From Hymenobacter piscis (lineage in GTDB: Bacteria > Bacteroidota > Bacteroidia > Cytophagales > Hymenobacteraceae), in the NCBI RefSeq assembly GCF_018760735.1, contig NZ_JAHHZN010000002.1, forward strand, positions 310,001 to 374,000: a stretch of DNA of 64,000 nt, read 5' to 3'. The notes under the pieces are model-generated. The model saw nothing but the letters and a program-made list of their open reading frames with translations. It was not told the DNA's origin and made no database searches. The position numbers and the translations under genes were made by a program. Of this stretch, positions 17,083-25,477 are shown piece by piece; positions within the stretch are counted from its first letter, which is position 1; each line of letters starts with the position of its first letter.

Positions 17083-19518
17083 ATGTGGAGAAACCTCGCC
17101 TTGTTTGTGATTAAGAACCGTCGGCTGCTGATTGGGCTGCTGGCGGCCATTACCGTGTTCATGGCCTGGGAAGCCCGCAAGGTGGAAATGACCTACGACT
17201 TCGCCCAGGTCGTCGCGCCCGACGACCCGGACATGGTGTATTTCCAGCAGTTCAAGCGGCAGTTCGGCGAAGACGGCAACGTGCTCGTGCTGGGCATGCA
17301 GGACAGCTCGGTGTACGAGCTGGGCAACTTCAACGAGCTGCGCCTGCTCACCGACACGCTCAGCGCCGTAGAGGGCGTAAACGGCGTGCTGGGCGTTACG
17401 CGCCTGCCCCGCCTGGAAAAAGACACTGCCGCCCGGGCCTTCCGGGCCGTACCCATCTTCCGCACCCCGCCCCGTACCCAAACCGAGCTCGACTCCTTGA
17501 TGCGGGTGGTGAACGCGCAGGAGTTCTACAAGGGCCAGCTGATTTCGTCCACCACCGGCGCCACCCTGCTGGCCCTCACCCTCGACCCCCAGTACCTCAA
17601 CTCCAGCCGCCGCGGGGCCGTGATGCAGGAAATCCTGGGTCACGCCGAACGGTTCCAGCGCAAAACCGGCATCCGGATGCACTACGCCGGCCTGCCCTAC
17701 GTGCGGGCCACCATGACCACCAAGGTGGCCTCGGAAATGAAGCTGTTCGTGGCCCTGACCATCGTGATGATGGCCCTCACGCTGCTCATGTTTTTCAGGA
17801 CCTGGTCGGCGGTGGTGTTCCCGCTGCTGATTGTGCTGATTGTGGTAACCTGGTGCATCGGGAGCATGGTGCTGCTGGGCTACAAAATCAACCTGCTCAC
17901 GGGCCTGATTCCGAGCATCATCATCGTCATCGGGATTCCCAACTGCACCTACCTGCTCAGCCGCTACCACTACGACTACCGCAAATCGGGCAACCAGGTG
18001 CTGGCCATGACCCGGGTGGTGCGCAAAATCGGCTTCGTGACCCTGATGAACAACACCACCACGGCCATCGGCTTCGTGGTGTTCTGCTTTACCAACATTG
18101 CCATTCTCTTCCAGTTCGGGCTGGTGGCCACCATCAATATCTTCGTCGCCTTCCTGGTGTCGTTTATCCTGATGCCCATCATCTTCACGCTGCTGCCCCC
18201 GCCCACGCCCAAGCAGCTGGAACACCTGGAGGCCAAGCCCCTCATCAAGCTGCTCGAGTTCTTCGATTACCTGGTGCTGGAGCGCCGGCGCACGGTGTAC
18301 CTGACGGCCCTGGCCCTGACCGTACTGGCCGGAGTGGGGGTGAGCAAGGTGCGCTCCGTCTCCTACATGGTGGATGATCTGCCCAAAAACTCGTCGGTGA
18401 ATTCCGACCTCAAGTTTTTCGAACAGCACTTCAACGGGGTGATGCCCCTGGAACTGGTGGTGGACACGGGCAAGGCCAAGGGCCTGCTCAAAATCAAAAA
18501 CCTGGAGCGCATCGACCGGCTGGAAAACTACCTGCGCACCCAGCCCGTGCTCACGAGTCCGGTGAGCGTGGTGACCTTCCTGAAGGCCTCCACCCAGGCC
18601 TTTTACAACGGCAACCCCGATTTCTACCGCCTGCCCGACAACTCGGAGAAGAACTACGTGTTCAGCTACCTGGCCCGCTCCCAGAGCAAGGAAGGGTCGG
18701 AGGGCAACCTCACCAGCAAGCTCATGCGCTCCTTCACCGACTCCACCATGCGGGAGGCGCGCATCTCGCTCAAGATTGCCGACATCGGCTCCCAGAACCT
18801 GGATACCCTGCTCAGCAACCAGATTCAGCCCCAGATCAACAAGATTTTCAACGGCACGGGCATGAAGGTGAAGCTCACGGGCACCACCATCATCTTCACC
18901 AAGGGCAACGAGTTTCTGATTGGCACCCTCAAAAGCAGCCTGCTGCACGCGTTTCTGCTGGTGGGCCTGGTGGTGTTGGTGCTATTCCGCAGCATCCGCA
19001 CGGTGTTCTTTGCCCTGCTGCCCAACTTTTTTACGCTGCTGCTCACGGGCGGCATTATGGGCTACTTCGGCATTCCGCTCAAGCCCAGCACGGCCCTCAT
19101 TTTCAGCATTGCCCTGGGCATTGACGGCGACAACTCGATTCACCTGCTGGCCAAGTTCCGCCAGGAAATGGCCATCAACGGCCGCCGGGTGCGGGCCGCC
19201 ATCAGCACCACGCTTTCGGAGGCCGGTACCAGCATGATTTACACCAGCATTGTGCTGTTTCTGGGCTTTTCGGTGTTTGCCTTTTCCGAGTTCGGCGGCA
19301 CCAAGGCCCTGGGTTTGCTCATGTCGGCGAGCCTGCTGATTACCAACTTCTCCAACCTGATTCTGCTGCCCTGCCTGCTGGTTACCTTCGAGCACGGCGC
19401 CGACGAAACGAGTATCGACCAGTCCGGCATCAAGCACTACGATGACAACTACCACGAGGAAGACGACGACCTGGAGCTGAACCTGAGCCGCATGCAGAAA
19501 GGGGACTTGGGGGCTTAG
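17083..19518 (+). CDS. RND-superfamily exporter (MMPL type)
   Basis: An 811-residue membrane protein with one N-terminal helix (residues about 12-30), a periplasmic loop, a bundle of five to six helices (about 222-385), a second helix near 406, another periplasmic loop and a second bundle (about 620-780). This duplicated plan is that of MMPL/hydrophobe exporters, not of tripartite AcrB, which is larger. The motif 'ALGIDGDNSIHLLAKFRQE' carries the membrane Asp residues typical of proton-driven RND pumps. Substrate unknown, perhaps lipids or hopanoids. Its stop codon lies in the arm of an inverted repeat. Confidence 0.85.
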   Translation: MWRNLALFVIKNRRLLIGLLAAITVFMAWEARKVEMTYDFAQVVAPDDPDMVYFQQFKRQFGEDGNVLVLGMQDSSVYELGNFNELRLLTDTLSAVEGVNGVLGVTRLPRLEKDTAARAFRAVPIFRTPPRTQTELDSLMRVVNAQEFYKGQLISSTTGATLLALTLDPQYLNSSRRGAVMQEILGHAERFQRKTGIRMHYAGLPYVRATMTTKVASEMKLFVALTIVMMALTLLMFFRTWSAVVFPLLIVLIVVTWCIGSMVLLGYKINLLTGLIPSIIIVIGIPNCTYLLSRYHYDYRKSGNQVLAMTRVVRKIGFVTLMNNTTTAIGFVVFCFTNIAILFQFGLVATINIFVAFLVSFILMPIIFTLLPPPTPKQLEHLEAKPLIKLLEFFDYLVLERRRTVYLTALALTVLAGVGVSKVRSVSYMVDDLPKNSSVNSDLKFFEQHFNGVMPLELVVDTGKAKGLLKIKNLERIDRLENYLRTQPVLTSPVSVVTFLKASTQAFYNGNPDFYRLPDNSEKNYVFSYLARSQSKEGSEGNLTSKLMRSFTDSTMREARISLKIADIGSQNLDTLLSNQIQPQINKIFNGTGMKVKLTGTTIIFTKGNEFLIGTLKSSLLHAFLLVGLVVLVLFRSIRTVFFALLPNFFTLLLTGGIMGYFGIPLKPSTALIFSIALGIDGDNSIHLLAKFRQEMAINGRRVRAAISTTLSEAGTSMIYTSIVLFLGFSVFAFSEFGGTKALGLLMSASLLITNFSNLILLPCLLVTFEHGADETSIDQSGIKHYDDNYHEEDDDLELNLSRMQKGDLGA

Positions 19519-19640
19519 GGACTTGGATGATGTTCTACCAGCAACCGTAATCAAACGGCTGGAACATTGTCTGAAGCCCTGGAATCCTGATTCGCGCCCA
19601 ACAAAACCAAGCCCCCAAGACCCTAAGCCCCCAAGACCCC
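19501..19640. repeat. Intergenic inverted repeat of octad units (locus B)
   Basis: The left arm 19501-19526 (units GGGACTTG and GGGGCTTA) pairs with 19615-19640 with two mismatches in 26. The right side extends further left with additional units CCAAGCCC and CCAAGACC from 19607. The left arm encodes the last residues and the stop codon of the exporter; the right arm ends 4 bp before ileS. Confidence 0.88.
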
Positions 19641-19644
19641 AACA

Positions 19645-22600
19645 ATGAACTACCCCGAATTCAAGCAGCCGCTCAACTACGGCCAGGTCGGCACCGATAT
19701 CCTGGCGTGGTGGAAGCAGAACGGCATCTTTGAGAAAAGCGTGAGCACCCGCGAAGGGCAGCCCACGTTCGTGTTTTACGAAGGCCCACCCTCGGCCAAC
19801 GGCGCCCCCGGCATTCACCACGTAATGGCCCGGACGGTGAAGGACATCTTCTGCCGCTACCAGACGCTGCTGGGCAAGCAGGTGCACCGCAAAGGCGGCT
19901 GGGATACCCACGGCCTGCCCATCGAGCTGCAGGTAGAGAAGGAGCTGGGCATCACCAAGGAGGATATCGGCAAAAAAATCAGCATCGAGGACTACAACCA
20001 GCGCTGCCGCGAAACCGTGATGCGCTTCAAGGCCCAGTGGGACGACCTCACCGAGAAAATGGGCTACTGGGTGGACCTCGACGACCCCTACATCACCTTC
20101 GAGCCCGAGTACATTGAGAGTTGCTGGGCCCTGCTCAAGAAGCTCTACGACAAGGGCCTGCTCTACAAAGGCTACACCATTCAGCCCTACTCCCCGGCCG
20201 CCGGCACCGGCCTGTCGTCGCACGAGTTGAACCAGCCCGGCACCTACCGCGACGTGAAGGACACCACTGTGGTAGCCCAGTTCAAGGTGAAGCGGGATGA
20301 GAAGTCGGAGCCGTTGTTTGGCAACGTGCAACTCGACGAAGTGCCCCTGGCGGCCCTCTACGGCGACAATGCCTCGGAGCCGGACGTGTACATCCTGGCC
20401 TGGACGACGACGCCCTGGACCCTGCCCGCCAACACCGGTCTGGCTGTGGGTAAAAACATCCCGTACCTGCTGGTGAGCACCTTCAACCCCTACACCTACG
20501 CGCCCATCCGGGTGGTGCTGGCGGAGGCGCTGGTGGGCAAATACTTCTCGGTGAAAGGCAAAGAGGCCTCGTTTGAGGACTTCAAGCCCGGCGACAAAGT
20601 GCTGCCCTGGCGCATCGAAAACACCTTCAAAGGTGCCGACCTCGTGGGCATCCGCTACGAGCGGCTGTTCGGCCAGAACAAAGGCTATCCGGCGTTTGAG
20701 GGCGAGGAAAACGCCTTCCGCGTCATCAACGGCGACTTCGTAACCACCGAGGACGGTACCGGCATCGTGCACATCTCGCCCACGTTTGGTGCCGACGACT
20801 TCCGGGCTGCCCAGCTGGCCGGCGTGCCCGCTCTGCTGGTAGCCGACGACGAAGGCAAGCTCGGCCCCATCGTGGACCGGACGGGTCGCTACGTGGCCCA
20901 AATGGGCGAATTCGGCGGCCGCTGGGTGAAAAACTACGACGGCCACGACGAGTCGGGCGCCGACTACAAAACCCTCGACGAAAGCATTGCCATCCGCATG
21001 AAAGGCGACGGCACGGCCTTCAAGGTGGAGAAGTACGAACACACCTACCCGCACTGCTGGCGCACCGACAAGCCCGTGCTCTACTACCCGCTCGACTCCT
21101 GGTTTATCAAGACCACGGCGGTGAAAGACCGGCTCATCGAGCTCAACAAAACCATCAACTGGCAGCCCGCCAGCACCGGCACCGGCCGCTTCGGCAACTG
21201 GCTGGAAAACCTGGTGGACTGGAACCTGAGCCGCTCGCGCTACTGGGGCACGCCCCTGCCCATCTGGCGCACCCAGGACGGCACCGAGGAAATATGCATC
21301 GGCAGTATCGAGCAGCTGAACGCCGAAATCGACAAGGCCGTCGCCGCCGAAGTCATGACCCTGAATCCATTCGTTAAGAATGTGATTCAGGGATTAGTTG
21401 TGAATGATTTCGGGTGGGTGTCATTCAAAGACAAGCAAGGAAACGTCTACGAAGGCTCATTCTTAAGCAAGCCTGAATTATTCAACGGCAACACAGTAAA
21501 TTTTAAAGACAGAAAATTGGGTGGTGACATTTACTCAATAGATGTCTCGTCAATCGACTTCTCAACTTTAAAGCGCCACATTAGAAATTCTGACGGCGAG
21601 GAAAAAGTTGAATCTATACCACTGACATTTGGTGGCGCAGACCTGCACCGGCCCTACGTGGACGACATCTTCCTGGTGTCGCCCTCGGGCCAGCCCATGT
21701 ACCGCGAAACCGACCTCATTGACGTGTGGTTCGACAGCGGCGCCATGCCCTACGCCCAGTGGCACTACCCGATTGAAAACGAAGGGCAGTTTCAGAAGAA
21801 CTTCCCCGCCGATTTCATTGCCGAAGGCGTGGACCAGACCCGCGGCTGGTTCTTCACCCTGCACGCGCTGGCCGTGATGCTGGAGGACTCAGTGGCCTAC
21901 AAAAACGTGATGGCCAACGGCCTGGTGCTGGACAAGAACGGCAACAAGATGAGCAAGCGCCTCGGCAACGCCGTGGACCCGTTTGCCACCATCCAGCAGT
22001 TTGGCCCCGACGCCACGCGCTGGTACATGATTGCCAACGCCCAGCCCTGGGACAACCTCAAGTTCGACGTGGCGGGCATCACGGAGGTGCAGCGCCGCTT
22101 CTTCGGCACGCTGTTCAACACCTACTCGTTCTACGCCCTCTACGCCAACCTCGACGGCTTCCAGGCCCGCGAGTTCGACCGTACGCCGCACGCCGAGCTG
22201 AGCGAGCTGGACCGCTGGATTCTGAGCAAGCTCCAGTCGCTGATTCTGGAAGTGCGCGGCCATTACGACAGCTACGACCCCACGAAGGCCGCCCGCGCCA
22301 TCCAGGATTTCGTGACCGACCAGCTCTCCAACTGGCACGTGCGCCTCTCGCGCCGCCGCTTCTGGAAGGGCGAGCTGACCGCCGACAAGCGCGCCGCCTA
22401 CGAAACTCTGCAGGAATGCCTGGTGGTGGTGTCGCAGCTCATGGCCCCGATTGCGCCCTTCTTCGCCGAATGGCTCTACCAGAACATGACCAACGGCATG
22501 CGCGCCGAAGCCATCGAGCGCAACACCCCGCTGGCCGCCGAATCGGTGCACCTGACCTTGCTGGTAGAGGCCGATGAGGCCCGCATCGACAAGTCTTTGG

Positions 22601-23340
22601 AAGAGCGTATGGAGCTGGCCCAGCGCATTTCTTCGCTCACGCACTCGCTCCGCAAGAAGTCGGTGCTGAAGGTGCGGCAGCCGCTGCAGCGCATTCTGGT
22701 GCCGGTGTTCAACGATTCCACCCGCGCCCAGGTGGCCCTGGTGGAAGACCTGATCTGCGCCGAGGTGAACGTGAAGCACGTGGAGTTCCTCGACGATGCC
22801 AGCGGCGTGCTGGTGAAGTCGGTGAAGCCCAACTTCAAGCGCCTGGGCCAGCAGTACGGCGCCAAGCTGAAAGCCGTGGGTGCCCGCATCCAGCAGATGA
22901 GCGCCGAGGAAATCAGCACCCTCGAAAAAACCGGCCAGCTGGCCGTGGAAATCGACGGCGAAGCCTACACCCTGGCCCCCGACGACGTGGAAATCCGCAC
23001 CCAGGACCTGCCCGGCTGGCTGGTGGCCACCGACGGCCCCCTCACCGTGGCCCTCGACGTGACCCTGACCGACGAGCTACGCCAGGAAGGTGTGGCCCGC
23101 GAGCTGGTGAACCGCCTCCAGAACCTGCGCAAAGACAGCGGCCTGGAAGTGCAGGACAAAATCCGCGTCACGCTGCAGCAGCAGCCCGAGCTGGAAGCCG
23201 CCGTGCAGTCGTTCGGCGGCTACATCCGGGAGGAAGTGCAGGCCCTGAGCCTGGATTTCGCCCCGGAAATCAGCGGCGGCGCAGTGCTGGAATTCGACGA
23301 GTTTTCCGTGCCCGTATTGCTGAATGTGGCAACTGCCTAA
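19645..23340 (+). CDS. ileS: Isoleucyl-tRNA synthetase with foreign in-frame insert
   Basis: Class I synthetase charging tRNA-Ile, 1,231 residues. The HIGH region reads PPSANGAPGIHHVMAR near residues 49-64 and the KMSKS loop NKMSKRLGN near 768-776. An editing domain (WTTTPWTLPANTGLAVG) is intact and the anticodon/C-terminal domains are complete. Residues about 573-665 (nt 21361-21640) are encoded by DNA much richer in A and T than the rest, and they fall just before the conserved DLHRPYVDDI. Without them the length would be about 1,138, as I would expect for Bacteroidota. The frame is uninterrupted, so the enzyme is probably active. Confidence 0.96.
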   Translation: MNYPEFKQPLNYGQVGTDILAWWKQNGIFEKSVSTREGQPTFVFYEGPPSANGAPGIHHVMARTVKDIFCRYQTLLGKQVHRKGGWDTHGLPIELQVEKELGITKEDIGKKISIEDYNQRCRETVMRFKAQWDDLTEKMGYWVDLDDPYITFEPEYIESCWALLKKLYDKGLLYKGYTIQPYSPAAGTGLSSHELNQPGTYRDVKDTTVVAQFKVKRDEKSEPLFGNVQLDEVPLAALYGDNASEPDVYILAWTTTPWTLPANTGLAVGKNIPYLLVSTFNPYTYAPIRVVLAEALVGKYFSVKGKEASFEDFKPGDKVLPWRIENTFKGADLVGIRYERLFGQNKGYPAFEGEENAFRVINGDFVTTEDGTGIVHISPTFGADDFRAAQLAGVPALLVADDEGKLGPIVDRTGRYVAQMGEFGGRWVKNYDGHDESGADYKTLDESIAIRMKGDGTAFKVEKYEHTYPHCWRTDKPVLYYPLDSWFIKTTAVKDRLIELNKTINWQPASTGTGRFGNWLENLVDWNLSRSRYWGTPLPIWRTQDGTEEICIGSIEQLNAEIDKAVAAEVMTLNPFVKNVIQGLVVNDFGWVSFKDKQGNVYEGSFLSKPELFNGNTVNFKDRKLGGDIYSIDVSSIDFSTLKRHIRNSDGEEKVESIPLTFGGADLHRPYVDDIFLVSPSGQPMYRETDLIDVWFDSGAMPYAQWHYPIENEGQFQKNFPADFIAEGVDQTRGWFFTLHALAVMLEDSVAYKNVMANGLVLDKNGNKMSKRLGNAVDPFATIQQFGPDATRWYMIANAQPWDNLKFDVAGITEVQRRFFGTLFNTYSFYALYANLDGFQAREFDRTPHAELSELDRWILSKLQSLILEVRGHYDSYDPTKAARAIQDFVTDQLSNWHVRLSRRRFWKGELTADKRAAYETLQECLVVVSQLMAPIAPFFAEWLYQNMTNGMRAEAIERNTPLAAESVHLTLLVEADEARIDKSLEERMELAQRISSLTHSLRKKSVLKVRQPLQRILVPVFNDSTRAQVALVEDLICAEVNVKHVEFLDDASGVLVKSVKPNFKRLGQQYGAKLKAVGARIQQMSAEEISTLEKTGQLAVEIDGEAYTLAPDDVEIRTQDLPGWLVATDGPLTVALDVTLTDELRQEGVARELVNRLQNLRKDSGLEVQDKIRVTLQQQPELEAAVQSFGGYIREEVQALSLDFAPEISGGAVLEFDEFSVPVLLNVATA
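21361..21640 (+). other. AT-rich in-frame insert inside ileS
   Basis: About 93 codons use A/T-ending codons (for example GTTAAGAATGTGATTCAG) that are rare in the flanking gene. The encoded peptide reads as a beta-rich domain (GLVVNDFGWVSFKDKQGNVY) followed by a Ser/Asp-rich segment. The spacing of Gly, Phe and Val recalls a cold-shock or OB-type barrel, but this is a weak guess. No repeats or splice-like residues suggest an intein. Confidence 0.75.
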
Positions 23341-23347
23341 GCCTCAG

Positions 23348-23382
23348 GTGCCAACCGCCGCCTCCCAAACGGCGGTTGGCAC
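23348..23382 (+). terminator. Hairpin after ileS
   Basis: Perfect 13-bp arms GTGCCAACCGCCG and its complement with a 9-base loop, 8 bp past the ileS stop. No T-run. Confidence 0.6.
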
Positions 23383-23603
23383 ACCGGCGCACAAAGCGTG
23401 AAACAGGTCACCGAATCCGGCTCAAAACGGCATAAGCTGCCACCCGAAACATATACCAACGGCGTACCGGCCCGGCACTCAGGTCCGCGGCCGAAGTCTA
23501 AAATTCTGCGTCACTTTGTGCCACGAGAGGGGAGAGGGACTCGTTCTGACAAGACGTCAGCTCAGCGTCTCACTTCTCCCTTTTAACCTCTCACTTCTCC
23601 TAA

Positions 23604-24290
23604 ATGAAGTACTGGAAATATTACCTGGTGGCGCTGCTCGTCATCGTTGTGGATCAACTCTCGAAGTGGGCCGTGCACCGCTATATGGTCATGGGCCTGC
23701 CCGGGGAAATTCCCGTGTTCGGCGACTGGTTCAAGCTGCACTACACGCTGAACCCCGGCATGGCCTTCGGGGTGGAGCTGCCACCGCCCTACGGCAAGCT
23801 GCTGCTGACGTTGTTCCGGCTGGTGGCCGTCACGGGTATCGGCTACTATATTTACCGCCTCTGGAAGCAGCACGCGCCTAACGGCCTGATTATCTGCATT
23901 GCCATGATTCAGGGCGGGGCCATCGGCAACCTGGTCGATTCCATTTTCTACGGCGTCATCTACGACAATGCCCCCTTTGGTGCGCCCACGCCCTGGTTCC
24001 ACGGGCAGGTGATTGACATGCTGTATGCCGACCTCTACGAGGGCATCCTGCCCTCCACCTGGCCCCTGGTGGGCGGCACCCACCTCTCGCTCTGGCCCAT
24101 TTTCAACATCGCCGACTCCGCCATCTTCGTGGGCGTGGCCCTGATTCTGATTTTTCAGAACCGCTTCTACGGCCCGCACTTTGAAGCCGCCGAAGCCCGG
24201 GCCGCTCAGGAACGGGCCGCCGCCCAACCCCTGGCCGCCTCTGATGCCGCCGCCGCCCAGGCCCGCCGCGACGCCTCGGAACCGGCCTAG
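23604..24290 (+). CDS. lspA: Lipoprotein signal peptidase II
   Basis: Aspartyl membrane protease that cleaves prolipoproteins before the lipidated Cys. Four hydrophobic segments are visible. The motifs VVDQLSKW, 'GAIGNLVDSIFYGV' and 'FNIADSAIFVG' supply the two catalytic Asp residues. At 228 residues it is longer than the Escherichia coli enzyme because of a periplasmic insert between the Asp motifs and an Ala-rich C-terminal tail, both usual in Bacteroidota. The leader is a pyrimidine-rich stretch. Many lipoproteins in this window would be its substrates. Confidence 0.95.
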   Translation: MKYWKYYLVALLVIVVDQLSKWAVHRYMVMGLPGEIPVFGDWFKLHYTLNPGMAFGVELPPPYGKLLLTLFRLVAVTGIGYYIYRLWKQHAPNGLIICIAMIQGGAIGNLVDSIFYGVIYDNAPFGAPTPWFHGQVIDMLYADLYEGILPSTWPLVGGTHLSLWPIFNIADSAIFVGVALILIFQNRFYGPHFEAAEARAAQERAAAQPLAASDAAAAQARRDASEPA

Positions 24291-24315
24291 CCCAACTCCT
24301 GAGGCCTAAAACAGC

Positions 24316-24348
24316 AACGTCCCGCCGGAATTATTCCGGCGGGACGTT
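24316..24348. terminator. Bidirectional terminator after lspA
   Basis: AACGTCCCGCCGGAA and its complement are separated by TTA. It lies between the convergent lspA and aldo/keto reductase genes. Confidence 0.85.
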
Positions 24349-24368
24349 TGCGTTTAGAACGGGCTCGA

Positions 24369-25355
24369 TTACCAGCTGTAGTGCACCAGCGGCTTGATTC
24401 GCTGCTCGTAAATGGCCTTCACGGCCTGCATCTGCTCCTGACTGAGGGCCGGCAGCTCGGCGGCGTGCAGGTTCGACTGGAGCTGGCTGGGCCTGGAAGC
24501 GCCCGGAATTACGCAGCTCACTTCGTCAAACATCAGCACCCAGCGCAGGGCCAGCGGGGCGAGGTTGGGCTGGTCGGGAAACACCAGTTTCAGCTCTTCC
24601 ACGGCGGCCAGGCCGGTTTCGTAGTCCACGCCGGCGAAGGTTTCACCTTTGTCGAAAGCAGACCCTTCCCGGTTAAACTGGCGGTGGTCGTCGGGGGAGA
24701 AGGTGGTTTGGGGCGAGAATTTGCCGGTGAGCAGGCCGCTGGCCAGGGGCACGCGCACAATCAGGCCCACGTCGTGACGCCGGGCCTCGCGGAACAGCAA
24801 TTCCTGGGGCCGCTGCCGGAACATGTTGAAGATGAGCTGAATGGTGGTCACGTTAGCGAAGGAAAGGGCTTTCAGGCCTTCTTCTACCTTCTCCACGCTC
24901 ACGCCCAGGTGGCGGATTTTGCCTTCGTCCCGGAGGCGGTCGAACAGCTCGAAGATTTCGGGCCGGTAGAATACTTCCGTGGGCGGGCAGTGGAGCTGCA
25001 CCAGGTCCAGGGTTTCGAGCTGCATGTTGCGCAGGCTGGCTTCCACGAACCGGCGCAGGGCGGCCGGCTGGTAAGCGTCGTTGGTGTGAGGCTGGAGCTG
25101 GCGGCCGCACTTGGTAGCCACGTACACGCGCTCGGAGCGGCTGCGTACCAGCCGGCCCACGGCCTGCTCGCTTTCCCCGTCGCCGTACACATCGGCCGTG
25201 TCGATGAAGTTGATGCCGCCATCTACGGCGGCGTTGAGAATGGCGTCGGCGGTCTGGTGGCTGAACGGGTCGCCCCATTTGCCGCCCACCTGCCAGGTGC
25301 CCAGGCTGATTTCGGAGACGTGGAAGCCGGTTTTGCCCAGTTTGCGGTACTGCAT
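24369..25355 (-). CDS. Aldo/keto reductase
   Basis: A 328-residue TIM-barrel NAD(P)H oxidoreductase. The catalytic Asp and Tyr are in NFIDTADVYGDGESEQAVG, the Lys in 'YVATKCG', and the His in 'LDLVQLHCPP'; all four active-site residues are present. The C-terminal 'VIPGASRPSQLQSNLHA' is the cofactor phosphate-binding loop. Aldehydes or ketones are reduced to alcohols in the cytosol, with substrate unknown. It is divergent from the ABC ATPase gene, 122 bp apart. The start ATG is the first in frame and leads directly into the conserved 'YRKLGKTGFHVSEISLGTW'. Confidence 0.93.
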   Translation of the reverse strand: MQYRKLGKTGFHVSEISLGTWQVGGKWGDPFSHQTADAILNAAVDGGINFIDTADVYGDGESEQAVGRLVRSRSERVYVATKCGRQLQPHTNDAYQPAALRRFVEASLRNMQLETLDLVQLHCPPTEVFYRPEIFELFDRLRDEGKIRHLGVSVEKVEEGLKALSFANVTTIQLIFNMFRQRPQELLFREARRHDVGLIVRVPLASGLLTGKFSPQTTFSPDDHRQFNREGSAFDKGETFAGVDYETGLAAVEELKLVFPDQPNLAPLALRWVLMFDEVSCVIPGASRPSQLQSNLHAAELPALSQEQMQAVKAIYEQRIKPLVHYSW

Positions 25356-25477
25356 AGAATAGAAGAAGAAGGAAAGAAAACGGAGTGGGGTGTAGTGGGT
25401 AGTACGCGAAACGCCCGCGGCAAGCTACCACGCCCCGGCCTATCTTTACCTTTTTCCGCCTCGTTCCGCGTTGCCCC

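Noticed and set aside
17032..21054. Long antisense frames over the RND exporter and ileS
   Set aside because: Gly/His-rich shadow translations with no domain resemblance.
21361..21640. Intein or group I intron in ileS
   Set aside because: No intein end residues (Cys/Ser start, His-Asn end) and the frame is continuous; 93 residues is also too short for a normal intein.
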